Counted from the stretch's first letter, positions 10,470 to 23,400 are shown. The stretch: DNA of 64,000 bases from Porites lobata (GCA_942486035.1 CALNXK010000025.1:1408501-1472500), one strand, 5' to 3'. The notes: a model not told the origin generated them from the sequence alone. Program-made: numbers and translations.

Positions 10470-11916
10470 CTGAAAGGTTATAGTACTGCCGTGAGAGTGC
10501 GAACGTTCACAGCATGACCCCACCACCTCCCAGTTTCCGCTTCTCCGGTTTCAAACAGGTCTTGAGAAATATATAGCCAAAATGGTGCTACAGACCATCA
10601 GAGGCCTCTGAGTCGTCGTGCTCGGTGGTAAGTATATTATTCCGGTGTAGATATTCCTTAGTATTAACTTGTATAAAATAGTTTATATTTAGCTAGCGAT
10701 AAAAAGAACTGTTTTGATGAAGTTGTCGTTGAAAAATTCCCACGGGGATACAATCCTTCACGGGAGCAGACGACAGAAAAATCTAGAGCCACAGTAAATT
10801 TTTTGCAACTTTATTTACCTGATTTAGAATATCGGCGGCATTTGTTTCCTTGAGTCGCTGAATAAGACCGTTACTTACTGTCTTGAATCTTTGCATGTAA
10901 ATCATAAGTCTCAAGTCTCCCAACCTCCGAATGCAAAACCACAGGAGCATCGTTCCCTGAAAACCAAGACGAACCAACATTGAAGATTATGAATTGTACC
11001 AATTGGCATTTACTTTAAAGTCTCCCAATTTTTCGACTAAAATGTAGATTCGAGCTTTGAATGTGGACTGAATTCTTTTATTCGCGCTGTCGCTAAAATT
11101 TTGCACATTATTAACTTTTGTTACCAGCAGTAACTAAATGTGGCTATATGGCCGGTAGCCGGAAAGGGCCTCAAATAGACTAAATAGCCCGTGCGTGACT
11201 CAGGGGCACGTTAATCAAACCGGCTAAATCAGATACCTGACGTTAAACTGAAGCAGGTCTAACAAGTCTACGTCGAAAAAAAATGATCTAGAAACCTACA
11301 TCTGTTCTTCAGGTTACTAATTGTGCAATTTCATACATAAGAGGAAGAGTTTTGCAAAGCGTGCCTGGCTTTAGCAAGCCATGTAAAAAAATCAATACAC
11401 GAGCAAAAGGGAACAAAGGTCAATTTCCCTCGTGCAACTTCTCTATTACAGCAACCACCGCCCAGGTTTACGCTACTGTATTGCAAGATTGAATCTCCCG
11501 TCAAATGTCAAAATTTGAATACCGTACAGGCTGAATACCGTAAATTCTCTATTAAGCCCCCCCGAGTGGGGAGGCTTCTTTACTTGAGGCCATTTGGGGG
11601 GGGGGGGCTTATCTAAGAACTAGAATACAAAGTGGAAAAGCTCAAGTACAAGAAGATCAGAAAAATAAAAAAACCATCCTGGATCAGTCCACTCGACGTT
11701 TTACAGTTGTGTTTGATTTATTAGTTAAGAATAATCAGGGGAGGGGTGAGGGGCTTAATAGGCCCTATTAACTTTCTTCCCCTGAAAAGAAGAGGAGAAC
11801 TTATTAGAGGGAGAAGGCTTATTTGAGAGGTTTATTTTAGTGCCAAATGTTACCACTATAAAACAGCTTTGAATTACCTAGTAAATCCAAGGTCATTTTG
11901 AATGATTTTCTTTCAG
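10470..11916. other. Upstream region of the first transporter gene
   Basis: No coding exon was recognised. It holds a degraded AAGCCCCCC-type repeat at 11528-11835. A polypyrimidine tract and AG at 11915-11916 suggest that the 5' UTR of the transporter is itself spliced, with its first exon somewhere in this stretch. Confidence 0.45.
11528..11835. repeat. Degraded TACCGTAAATTCTCTATTAAGCCCC repeat
   Basis: It starts near TACCGTAAATTCTC, contains a G-run block with GGGGCTTATCT, and has further AGGGGCTTAATAGG and GGCTTATTTGAG blocks to about 11835. It is distantly related in style to the better-preserved CCGTAAAATTCC elements at 43564 and 53413. The right end is not definable. Confidence 0.5.
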
Positions 11917-11935
11917 CGCGCTGCTAGACAGCACT

Positions 11936-14900
11936 ATGAAAAACACAAAAGCACAGCTATGTGTGGAGCGGAAAGAGGAAGTACAGGAGCTCAGATTATT
12001 GCGTCCCGATAGCTGTTGGTCCTGGCTGGTGTGTGCCGCCTCAGGAATAACAACTGTTCTTAATGGGGGTATCTTTGGCAGCTTTGGTTTGTTATTATCT
12101 CCATTGATGGAAGATTTTGGAGTGACCCGTTTTGATGCAGGTAATAACCTTGATACAGTAGTGCCGCTAGGCAACTACTGTTACTGTTACTGTTTCCCTG
12201 CCTAGTTCCTAGCGTCTCAAGTGTTTGGAAACCTGAAAAAGCGACCGCGATCGATCAAGGAGTATCTCGCAATGGACCATGGGAACGTCTAGCTTTGACG
12301 CAAAGGACGCTGGGAAGGGTAGGCGAGAAGTTCGCCTTTCCCATGATACATAGCGCGGAACCAAAATCGCTGCAGTCCCTCTCGAATCCGCTAGAACGTG
12401 CCTGGGTACGAGGCAATCTGTTTCCTCTTTGGTTTGTGTTCCTGACTAAGGCCCAGTTCTTACTTCGTGTTTCTGTTGGTCGAACTCAGTTGTAATTGGG
12501 TCTAAGAGAAGCTTAATAGTGAACGTGATATTAAGGCAGTTGTAAATAAAACAAAATAAATACATTTCCAAATTTTATGAATCAATTTAATTCAACACGG
12601 CATTAGCACGACGTTTGAATCACTGCCACGCCAGAGTCGTGTAACACGGCAGAGCCGGTCGAACTTAATCAGCCCATCAAATGGAGCCTCCATCTCCATT
12701 AATTTCTTGAGTCAACCCTTTCCCGAGTAGATTTATAAATAGAACGGCTAGTTTCCCGCGAAAAGTGTCATATTTCCGTGAGTCTCGTGTGTCACCGTGA
12801 AAAAATAAAATTGGATGAAGTCGAACTCAGAAGCCCGTCCTTCGACCGTTTTCCTTTTTTCCTTTTCGTCCATTTTTACAATTTTACAGCCACTGGGATC
12901 TGGGTATCGTGAAATAAAAGTTAATGAATTACCCGACTGAGCATGAAGCGATGGGACAAAGGCAGTGAACTGAGGATCACGGAAAGGTTATCTTTGCGAG
13001 TGTTTATATTGCTGTCATACATCCCACATTTAAGCATGCACCTTGAAAAGAGTCGACGATTAAGCGTTCTGTGGACGATTTGGAACTTTTCGATGATCAG
13101 CGCCGAAAAAGTGCCAGGATCATTTGATTTTTGTCATCACCGTGGAGTGGATTTCGCCAGTTAAGAACCGCGTGCAAAAGCGATGACCTAAGTAGCAACT
13201 AACGAGGAATGCTTCAGGTCCGAAATTTGAGAAATTGCAGTCTTCCTTTACAAACTGACTTGTATCACCATGAGAGTTGCCTGATAAAACTGGCACTTGA
13301 AAAGTTGAACAGAAGACAACAGTTGCTCGACCGTGAAGCTAACTCAAAAGTAATTTGCTGACGGAGGAATTTGTGACATCGCACTCCAGTCCAAAGACCC
13401 ACTCATCTCAAGAAAAACAAAATGGATTGTATCTGCGCCAAAAGAATTATGACTGACTAACAGGACAATTCTCAGCAGTTAATGTAGAAGTTTAGGCTCA
13501 ATTCCTTCCTTCGAATTCGCATCTGTAGATCACTTTTTGCGAGAAGACAATGGCTGGACCCGGCGTTACAAAACATAGCAGGGAATCATCACACTAGCTG
13601 ACGGACAAAACAACCACAAGGACTACAAGTATTTATTCAGATAAACGCATTTCGGAAAAAAAAACCTTGGAAAACTAGAAATTTGATTAATACTGAGACA
13701 TTTAGCCGAAATAAGAACCTCAACGCTCAAAAAAATTGGCTAAAGAAAACGAATCCTGTCAGAACTACAGACTGCACTGCAGGTAGTAGTTAATCATTCT
13801 GCATGTAACAGACCAGCTTCATGGCCTCTTAATGTGAGACAAGCAACCAAAATTAAGATTAAAATAGTCAGAGTTTAAAATTCTCCACAGTATAATCTAC
13901 CCGCTAGAAAGAAAAAATAAAGAAAATCTCTGAGGGATGAAAACGCTAAAGTCACGTTTCACTAGCTTATGATTGTGTTTGGCCTGTCAACAACGAATTT
14001 CCTGCTGTTTGATGAAGTACAATAGCAGTGTCATTTCGTCGTTGTGATTGGCTCTTCCTACCGTCGGCGCGCGAAGTCTCCCCTGGGAACCGTTCTAATT
14101 ATAAATCTACTCGGGAAAGGGTTGACTCCAAGGGCTTGTATGGGAGATGGAGGCTCCATTTGATGGGCTCCTGCTTTGCCAATCCAAATTCAAGCCTTTA
14201 TTCTGACATCGTGCTTCTGCCGTGCTTTTGTCGAACTTAATCCAAGGGCTAAGGTCGGAGCGACTAAATCGCGACGTATGAACTGAGCGTAAGGCACCCA
14301 CCGGCTAGATTGTGCAACTGTTTTTCGACTTTTTATTAAGTTTTGCTTAAGCTCTCCAAAATAAGAAGGCGCACGGCTAGGGTTGAGAATGTCCATGCAA
14401 GTTTTAGAGAGGTTCACTGTGTATGTCTTTCTTGTGCCTGTATTTCAGCATGGATTGGTTCTTTACATCTGGCATTTGGTTATCTCCTCAGTCCTCTTGG
14501 TTCGTATCTCAGTGATCGCTACAGTTACAGATTCACTTCCGCGCTGGGCAATCTGGCAGGAATGTCCGGTTTTCTCTTAGCATCCTTATCTTCTAAGCTT
14601 TGGTTAATGTACCTCACGTATGGATTCATGTCTGGCTGCGGACATATAACTTCATATAATTCGTGCAGTTTAGTAGTTCTCCAGTATTTCATCAAATGGC
14701 GCTCGTTGGCTGTTGGGATTGTTCAATCGTCACCAGCAATTGGTGTCCTTGCAGTAACACAACTCACACAGGCTTGGTTAGATGAATTTGGATGGCGATG
14801 GGCTGTTAGAGGCCTTGCTGGCCTGTATTTCATATGTGCCTTGTGTTCAGCTGTCTTTGTACCGCTGGACCATCCGTCAGAGGAAAATAACTGGGACAAG

Positions 14901-17296
14901 GACATGATTATGAAGCCACCGGTGGAACAGACAAGGAGATTATCTCTACTTGGAAATCGGCCGTTCTTAATCTTACTAGCTTCCGTGGCTGTCAATCATC
15001 TGGCTAACTACGTTCCAATCATGCACATAGTAAGTACTCGATACATACACCCATGACATTACATCCACACATCCATTCATTCGGGATTGAGTCAAGCAAA
15101 ATTTCTGGCTTCCAAGAAGACTAATTCTCTATGTGACATAATTTTGTATACAAAATTGTCATGTGATGGACTGTAATTTAAGACTGCAAGAATTGAAAAA
15201 CGGATTACTAGCCTGAGAAAAATGCACCCAAAATTAAGTGATACCACCGACGGCTTTCCCTCGAATTACGTCTAGAAATTCCACACTGATGACGGGTCAA
15301 TTCCCAGATCTGGGTAAGGCCTCTGATCTAGACTGCGAACAATCTCTCGTTTTCTTGAAATCTAGTGAGGGGAGTGCACTTGCACGCGAGCGTTGAGCGG
15401 CGAAGCCGCGAGAGGCCATTTACGTGTCTCGCGCGCTTTTCGCTCAACGGACTAAGAAAAAAGAGAAACTGCTCGTAGTCAGGAGCCCATAATCTGGAGC
15501 GATCAACTCTCGTAATAGGCTTATGTCACATTTTAGGGCACTTTTACCCGCGAAAATAGATATGAACAAGGAAAACTAAACGTTATTAAAAGGCAAAAAA
15601 AGAAAATTTTTTAGCCCTGTAGGTTTCTGTTAGTTTTGCTGACTGGTTTTTTAAAAGATATCAAGAGCCAAAAAATTTGCACCAAAACTGTTCTTAAAAA
15701 TAAACTGGTCCGTGAAAACGCTGTGACAAAAGCACATGGAAGTTGCGCGCTCCGGGTTATAGGCTCCTGTCGTGGTCCATTCTGATCTGTGGGTTGAAGC
15801 AAGTTTTCAACCAATCAGAAGCACTTCTCAGTTTCTCGAGATAAGGTGGGTTATATAAAGGTTTAAATGTTTAAAATTCAAGGGCGATTTATGTAAGATG
15901 CCAGGAATACTTTTCTTTTAGCATGCTTAAAACATCTTCTCACAGTTAAAAAGTCAGTGTGTTTTTGTTAACTGCTGACAATTACTTTCTATTCATGTGT
16001 CTCCTCACTGTCTTCTCGACTCAAACTGACTACATAATTGAATTATCCGACGGACTATCCAACCCTTAACTTGACTGACTGGTTAAATGACTGACCTTAC
16101 CTAGTGCGGAGGGTACGGAGTGAAAGAGTGACTCAGCGACGTAGTCACTCACACAAATTGACTCGCCGACTACCTAACTGAAGGCTCGTTAAAAAGCAGA
16201 TAAACTAAAAAACTCGCCGAGTGGCTGCAAGGCTGATGACTGGCCAGTTGATGGACTAGACTGACTGCCCATATCTCTTTTTGTCAAACAGATGAACTGG
16301 TAACTGTCAGACTAAAAGGCTCCGTTCTTTATCTCTTTCTAAACAAGAGTATGATTGAATTGTTATAATAAAAGGTTTCTTCTAACTTGTCCTCTGCCCC
16401 TTAATTTTTCAGGTCAAACACTGTGAGCAAGAACTTCATATTTCAGGAAACAAAGCTGCAACGCTGTTTACCTACTTGGCTCTAGCATCGATTCTCAGCC
16501 GCTTCTTATTTTGCAAATTAGGAGACTTAAATTGCCTCAAGAGAATTCGTCTTTATCAATGTGGAATGACCATCAGTGGCCTTTGCATCATGTGTCTTCC
16601 GCTTGCGAGATCATTTGGTTCTTTGGCGGCAATAATGTTAGTCTTTGGACTTATGGAAGGCGCCATGTTAGGGCAATTGACTTTGCTCGTTTTGGAATGC
16701 GTGGGAAGACACAAGATCAATCAGGCTTGGGGCGTGATGCAGTGTTTTATTGGCATGTCTGTTTCTATAGGACCGCCCCTTGCTGGTGAGTTTGGACTTA
16801 TCATTTGTTCCAGAGTCTCTCCGAAAGGCCCTGTCTAGACGTTACGGTGACGCAGTGTCTCAAGGGCACTATTCACGCCGTATACATAGAGTAATAAAAA
16901 TTGCGCGTTCTCTTAAAAGGCGACCTTGACACACCTCTGCTTGTATTGATACATTCTATCACATTCAGCTATTTAACCGAGAAACCATTTGCATATTCTA
17001 ACGTTACACTGACGTTATATGTGGAAAGTTCATTGATCAATCACGAGCAAACGCAGTGTATGGTTTTAGCCCTGCATACTTTGATTTTCTGAAATTCTAT
17101 TTCCTCTTTTCAAGGTTTTATGGCCGACAGACTTGGTTCTTATAATCCTACATTTTACACCACGGGCGCAGTGATGATAGCGGGGACATTGATTACATCA
17201 CTTATGGCATTTGTGAAACAACAACCAGAAAGGACTGAAGTGTTGCTGTCCATCGGAGAAGAACTCTTGGTTACAGAAAAAGTGTCAGTTGTCTAG
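11936..17296 (+). CDS. Monocarboxylate-transporter-like protein (SLC16-type MFS), gene 1
   Basis: Four coding exons join in frame: 11936-12140, 14449-15029, 16413-16785 and 17115-17296, all with GT..AG introns (phases 1, 0, 1), giving 446 residues, a normal length for this family. The protein should be a 12-helix plasma-membrane carrier for small monocarboxylates or related solutes. Two family signatures are visible: RPDSCWSWLVC before the first helix, and LQYFIKWRSLAVGI with QSSPAIGV near helices 4-5. A GPPLAG turn and a MADRLGSY loop fit the late helices. By-eye alignment with vertebrate MCT1 keeps the helix-8 arginine (ILSRF) but has serine where the paired aspartate would be, so proton-coupled lactate transport should not be assumed. 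The start is the first ATG after a likely 5' UTR acceptor at 11916. The tail is short, ending EELLVTEKVSVV. Substrate unknown. Confidence 0.93.
12598..14245. mobile_element. 1.65 kb inverted-repeat element in transporter intron 1
   Basis: Two arms of about 160 nt face each other. GCCCATCAAATGGAGCCTCC at about 12670 is inverted near 14150-14170, and TCAACCCTTTCCCGAGTAGA at about 12713 is inverted near 14107-14127. Outer parts of both arms carry CACGGCAGA and GTCGAACTTAAT, motifs that recur at 59715-59890. No transposase was recognised in the 1.3 kb between the arms, so it is a non-autonomous foldback-like element. It fills most of intron 1 (12141-14448). Confidence 0.75.
15331..15480. mobile_element. 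150-bp MITE in transporter intron 2
   Basis: GACTGCGAACAATCTCTCGT at 15331 is mirrored by AGAGAAACTGCTCGTAGTC ending at 15480. The core carries GAGCGTTGAGCGGCGAAGCC and CTTTTCGCTCAACGG. It is a small palindromic element with no coding capacity. Confidence 0.7.
16015..16290. repeat. Degenerate GACTGACT-type low-complexity tract
   Basis: GACTGACT/GACTAACT/GACTGGTTAAATGACTGA-like words recur irregularly through about 270 nt of intron 2. It looks like an old, diverged tetranucleotide-based repeat. No function is inferred. Confidence 0.55.
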
Positions 17297-17325
17297 AATC
17301 GTTTCATACTACGTTTTTTAATTCG

Positions 17326-17562
17326 AGGACCGAGTTGTTCAAATCTGCATGGGTTAAAATAACCCAGGGTTAAAGCGAATTTGATTTCAAATATGAATAC
17401 TTAGGAAGTAAATTCAGTTTTTTGTCTACAATTTCATGATTGGATGCTTTAAAAAGAACAAAGAAAATTAACTGAGCTAATGCTTTTAAACAAAGGAAAA
17501 AGAAACCCAGATTATACTTTAACCCGGGTTAGAGCTAATCGACTTTCGAACAACTGGGCCCT
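17326..17562. mobile_element. 237-bp MITE directly after transporter gene 1
   Basis: AGGACCGAGTTGTTC at 17326 is matched inverted by GAACAACTGGGCCCT ending at 17562. Inner blocks GGGTTAAAATAACCC and AACCCGGGTTAG are also mirrored. It begins 30 nt past the stop codon and is therefore likely part of the 3' UTR, where it could supply or disturb poly(A) signals. Confidence 0.8.
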
Positions 17563-18649
17563 GTTTAATATGCTGACTTATATGTATTTATTTACTTCCA
17601 TGAGGTTCGTTGGGGGAGACAGGTTTTGATTATGATGCATCAAAAATACAAGAATGCATAGCAAAGCTACCATTGCAAAGGAATTTCTTAATACGTTTAG
17701 GATATAAAGGGATGTTTATTGTAGCAGATGGTCTTCACTCTTCAAATAGTCTTGCTGTTCTTGCTATGTTTTCAAACAGTAGTTCAACTGTTTCTCCTAG
17801 CTTGATCTTCGCGAAACGTGTGAAATCCGGTTTCATCATTTTTTCTTGCTATACATTTTTTTCGGTTGTCGTCCCTATTTGACGATTACCCTGTACTCTT
17901 GACGTCATCTTCTGAATATCGCAAACATCTTCCAAATTTGGTCAATGCTAGCTGGTTATGAAGAATTAGCGTGCCACTTGAGCCAATAATAATGGCCGAT
18001 CCTTTAGGTTTTTTGCCAAATTTCTTTAGATGAAAGGGTCGGACTGTCCCACGAAGGTTCCTGTTGTTTGAGGAGGACGTCAAAAACTGCAAAAAAATTG
18101 CTTCAGATCGCTCCTTCTCGCCCTAAATCAAGCACATTTAGAGCTGCAAACCAAAGAATTTACCGCTAAATATTGTTGTATCAACAAAGATGTCAGAGTT
18201 AATTCCTTCAATGCATGGGAGCAGGAAAATCCTTTTAAACAGTTTCCCAGCACGTCCCTTATATAGAAACCAGGAACGGAAATTTAATAAGTCACACACT
18301 TCATCCTATCAGAGTCGTTTTGAACGGTTTAAATATTCAGAGATATTCAGGAGACCATAAGCTCCAAAAATACAAATGAATGCACGTTTAGAAGAAAGAA
18401 TGAAGTAGAGGTCTGTTTTGAAGTGCAATCAAAGATTTCACTATTTTTCTGAAAGTTTAAAATTTTCCTTGGAGATTACAGAGTAAGATTTTACCTGCTT
18501 TCAATTTTTCCTCAAAAGGAACTTTTACTCACGTGGCTAGAGTCTATGCTACTAGTAATTTATTGGAGCAAAATAAAGCGTTTACATAAGAAAAGAGTTC
18601 AACTACATGATTGTTATGGCCGCCGTTTCCTTGAAACACTGATAGAGAC

Positions 18650-18990
18650 CTTACCATCCGACAACGGCGACGCCAATGAAAACGTCGCTGTAAAAATGAC
18701 ACTTTGCGTCGTTTGAAACTTTTTTCGCCCTAAAACCAAGACACCCAGTTACTTGAAAGGAGGGAAGTTAGGTTGGAACTAAAGAGAGGGGACTGTGTCC
18801 GAAATCAGAGATAGTAAAAAATATATCGCTTGGCCGTTGCCGTTCCCTAGTCAACTCAAAATTTGGTCATTTCACGTCGTAGTTGTGTAAGAACGGCAAA
18901 GAAATTTACAGAAAAAACGTGACGGACGTGCAGAGTTCTTGTTTTGCTCATAGAACCTACTGAACGTTTCCCCTGCTCTCATTGTTTCCT
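18650..18990. repeat. ACGACGGCGACG-type MITE, copy 1
   Basis: It starts with ACCATCCGACAACGGCGACG and contains TTTCACGTCGTAGTTGTG and ACGGCAAAGAAATTTAC. These blocks reappear in the same order at 49562-49913, where the ends are better preserved. Here the termini are eroded. Confidence 0.65.
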
Positions 18991-19347
18991 AAGATCCCTT
19001 ATGTATTGCCGCTGTGACGTCATTTCAAAACCCTCTATTTAGAATTTTGTAATTTAAGTTAAAACAAAGCAAGACAAAACCAAGTATTGGATGCGTCACC
19101 AGTAACTATCTGACCCCAAGAGCCATAACCTCTTTTGATAGATTTCCAGGATCTTTTCTACGAAAGTGCTCTTGGCAATATTTTGAGAAAATTTCTCGGA
19201 GCTTTGCTGTTAGACTGAAACAGTTGCTCGTAAATGCAAGTTAAGGCGCCCTGAACTCTCAAACTAAAATCGAATAGCTTCGGAAGGACAAAGTTTGGAC
19301 CATGTAGGAGGGTCAGATGTCATTGTCTTTTTCTCTTACCTAAGGCC

Positions 19348-19476
19348 ATGCAACACGCAAGGACGATTTTTAGCGCAACAGAGCGATGCACATAGTTGAG
19401 AAAATTTTTCGAGTTGGCACAACATTGTTCCATTGCTGCTGCAGTATCGTCGTTGCAAATCGTCTCGTGTAACACC
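19348..19476. mobile_element. GTGTTACACGAGACGATT-family MITE, copy 1
   Basis: The left arm CAACACGCAAGGACGATTTT and right arm ATCGTCGTTGCAAATCGTC followed by TCGTGTAACACC are inverted with respect to each other. The same arms occur at 27024-27155. The left arm is partly diverged. Confidence 0.65.
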
Positions 19477-19688
19477 TCACCTTTAGGTCATCATAAAAAG
19501 GCTTGTAGAGCAAAGAAAAGACTCGATAAAATGAAGAAATATCATATTTACTAGGAATTCTGAAAAAAGAAGCTTAGCCTCCAAACACATTGTTATCATT
19601 GTCTCAACATATAAGTATCTGTTTAGTTCATAAATGCTTACGTAAAAATGTGAACAAAAAGGCAATGAGAGATCGAAAAGAATCTTAA

Positions 19689-19999
19689 AGGAGCTGTGTC
19701 ACGGAATTTATCAAAACTCGAATAGTAGGAACCGTCAAAACAGTAGAAGAAGGCCGGATACACAAAAGGAGCCACAGATGGACAAACTTGAAGTTGTGGG
19801 TTTTTGAAAACTTGTTAACCTAACAGTATTTCAAAGTTCATTTTTGTTGTTTGTCACGTTTGATGCAATATACTTGGGAAGTATATTAGTTGGACAAGAA
19901 GCTGTGATGTACAGGTGATTTCTTCGTTAACTTTTAGCTCCAAAGCGTACAAGGAAGCAAACTTGGCAATATGAAGTAGAGAGCCACGACACAGCCCCT
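19689..19999. mobile_element. 311-bp MITE with TTAA target duplication
   Basis: The ends are AGGAGCTGTGTCACGG (19689) and CCACGACACAGCCCCT (to 19999), inverted with two to three mismatches. TTAA flanks both sides exactly (19685-19688 and 20000-20003). A TTAA duplication is the signature of piggyBac and Kolobok superfamilies. No transposase is present. Confidence 0.85.
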
Positions 20000-20448
20000 T
20001 TAAGGCAATTGACCTATGATTATTTGAAGCTTACAAAGCAAGGTGCCGGCAAACATTATTTTGCGTTAAATCAGGGAGGGTATACTCTATCCAGTTTTTC
20101 TTCAGTGGGATGGACAATCCACTACTTTTAATTTTAAGCAGATTCTATTTGACTATATTCTCTTCAATTCGGACAGTTGTACTCAATGAAAATCTTCGAG
20201 ACGAAACCTGAGCATTTTCCAACCTCGAATACAACACTCATTTTTTCGAATTCTATTGAGCAAAATATGGCCCTCTGCCTGCAAAAGAGGGAATCAATCA
20301 ACCAAAAATAAAATGTTGTTTTCTTTTCCTGCCGCAACTGCTGCTCTTGAAATCCGAGCAAGCTGGACGGCACTCCACGGAAACAGAAAATCATGCATGG
20401 CATATCTATATGGTAGCCAAATGTCTTAAGTAAGGTTCGTCTATTAAT

Positions 20449-23400
20449 TCAAAGGACAGTTACTTTTTCCGTAACCAGAAATTCTTCGTCGTAAGATTGC
20501 TTCGCGTCAAAGTTTTCAAGTTGCCCTTTAACAAAGAGATGTTCTTCGTCATAAGATTGCTTCACGTCATAGTTTTCAGGTTGCTTTTTTGCAAACATCA
20601 TAAGTGATGTAATCGACGCTCCAACTATTACAACTGCCCCAGCGGTATAAAACGATGGGGTGTACGAGCCAAACCTGTCCGCCATTAAACCTGCAGAACA
20701 AATTTTAATAATAACCAATGAGTTGTAAGCAAAGAAAAGAATGGTCAAATATCATCGCGACACCCCAATTTAACCTTTTTCATTTTACATTTAAATTTTT
20801 CCGGTGTATGCCATTGTTTTGTTTGGAAAACTGCAAATGCCCCAGGGTGGGGCCAGCAAATTCATACAAAACCCTATCGTGGGGCTTTAAAAAGCACCCC
20901 ACCTCAGGAGACATAGCAAAAATTATATTTCCTGACAGAGAAACAACAAACACCTGTTTTTAAATTAAAATTGCTATCAGGCGACACTGTCGAGCGGGAT
21001 ACTCTCGTTTTCCTATCGTATACCCACCCCCCTTCCAAAAAGTGCAGAAAATAGGCTATTTTCAAGAGAAAATCAAACAGGTTCTACTACAGTTATAACA
21101 CCACGAAAACCATTATTTCCTTTGTTTTTAACCTTAGTTATCTACAAAAGCCATATGCCAACTAAAACGAAAACAACGTAGAAAGCTCCCAAACCCGCTA
21201 AATTTGCGTCCTGATAGCCGGCCTGAGGCCATTTTCTTTTGTTTTACACTTTGTTTTCTAGAATGAATTTTGATTTTCGCGATAGCAAGTGCAAAATATC
21301 CCCGGTGCATGTCGCCCGATTCTGGGCGATAAATTAGATTCACGTTTTCAACTCACCAGCAAGCGGAGGACCGATACCAATACTCAGTCCTAAAAAGGGC
21401 ATTAGGTAGCCCCATGCTTGGTTCACCTTGTCGTTTCCAACGCATTCCAAAACCAGCAAAGTCAATTGACCCATTTGAGCACCTTCCATGAGTCCAAACA
21501 CAATGAAAATTGCAGCAATGGAGGGGAATGATTTTGCAAGCGGCAGGCATATAACACACAATCCACTGATGGTCATTGCCACTTGATAGAGATGAAATCT
21601 GTTGAAGCATCTGAAGTCGCCCAGCGTGCAGAAGATATGGCGACTGAAGAATGATGCTATAGCCAAATAAATGAACAATATAGATGACTTTTCCCCAGAG
21701 ATATGGAGTTCTTGTTGACAATGTTTGATCTGTTGAAAACAAAGACAAAAAGAGAACATAATTCTTTACTCCATCTTAATTGCTCTGGGGAAGGAGACAG
21801 GATGTTATTTCCACAAAGCCGCTTAGGCAATGCTCAGCTCAGTGTTCGTCGTATATTAGAAACGAACGTTATTAGTCCTGGGATGTAATTTGAATACTAA
21901 TTATCCAATCTGGAGGGGTGTATTTCGATAACATGCACCTCTGCATACTTGTTATGAACTAAGTTGAACTGGCCAAGGACGATCAAAACTGCAGAAAATG
22001 ATGCGAATTATCAAGGAAAATCTTTTTCTTAAAGAAAGGGCACTTGAGCTACTCCAAATTATATTAGAGGCCCTTCTTAAAATTCGCTGCTCGAAACGAG
22101 ATGAAAGCAATTAAAAATAAAATTAAGGAAAATAAAAATTTCATAATCTTCTATAACCACCAATTGTTGTACTGGCATACAGTCGAATCTCCACTAAACG
22201 CCACCTCTCTACAACAGCCACTATTTTTGGCAGACAGTCCATACTTTAACTCGAACTAGAAGAAGACATGGCGTCTTTTTACACATTCAACGCACAAAAA
22301 CTGTAAAAACTGTAAAAGACTAAAAATTAGAAGTCTTAAAATATATTTCTCCCTTCGAGCTTCTTCAGTCTTTTACTATTGACTGAAGAGGCTCAAAGAG
22401 CGAAATATATTTCAAGGCTTCTAATTTTTATTCTTTTACAGTTTTTGCAGTTTTTGTGCGTTGAATGTGTAAAAAGACGCGATGTCTTCTTCTTGTTCAA
22501 GTTATTCTAATACATTCCTGGCCTCGGCTTTTAGAATTATTTAGAAAGGTCCATACTTTAACTCTTGTTTAAACCTCTCTACAACAGCAACTTTCTTCTG
22601 TCCCCAAGGTTGCCGTTGTGTGGAGGTTCAACTGTTCTTTTATAGGTGAAACAATTAGTGCCCCACCTAACTGAATAGACTGCCGCCAGTATCGCGATAT
22701 GAAAAAAAACATTAAAAAATGTGTCTGCGTTAACCAGCAATAGTTGCACTTACAGCCGTCTTGATTATGCGTTGAGACAATTAGCACCTTAAGCTGGATA
22801 AACTGCCAAGTATTACGATATTAATGTTGAAATGCTTGTAAATGAAGGAGGAGAAGAAGGAAAATCCTGTACTCACTATGTGGACAGTTGGAACGTAGTA
22901 TCCCAAAGAAACAATAATCAGTGAAATCGAAAAAATAATAAAGAAACCATTTTTATGTAAGGGTTGACATCTCGTTTCCTTTTGTCTTGGCTTCGTTGTT
23001 AGGTTTTCGGCATCTTTTTCTAATGCTTTGTCAAGAGGCACAAAGACAAAAGAACACAATCCACAAATAACGTAGAGAAGGGCAAATCCTCTTAAAGTTC
23101 CTCGCCATGAAAATGCACTCAGAAGTGCTTGGGTGAATTGAGTTATTGCAAGCATGCCAACAGCTGTTGCCGACGTAATGATCCCAACAGCCAACGAACG
23201 GCGTCTGACAAAGTACTGCAGGACCACCAGAATAGAGGAGTTGTAGACTGCCCGATGACCACACCCAGATATGAGGCTAAATGTGGGGTACATCATCCAT
23301 AGTCGGGAAGAAACTGATGCAAGAAGGAAGCCGATCATTCCAAATGATGAGCCCAGCAAGGCGGTGAATCTGTAGCTGAAGCGATCGTTGATATAGGAAC

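Larger units (their letters stand above)
17563..20448. other. Intergenic region between the convergent transporters
   Basis: No gene is seen. It holds three repeat elements (18650-18990, 19348-19476 and 19689-19999). An open frame at 17610-17882 has no recognisable motif. Both transporter genes end into this stretch, so their terminators and poly(A) sites lie near its edges. Confidence 0.6.

Noticed and set aside
21353..21748. Minus-strand 131-residue frame over transporter gene 2 exon 3
   Set aside because: It is out of frame with the transporter exon, which has clear family motifs and matches gene 1.
23031..23264. Alternate frame over transporter gene 2 exon 2
   Set aside because: Shadow of the true exon at 22877-23451.
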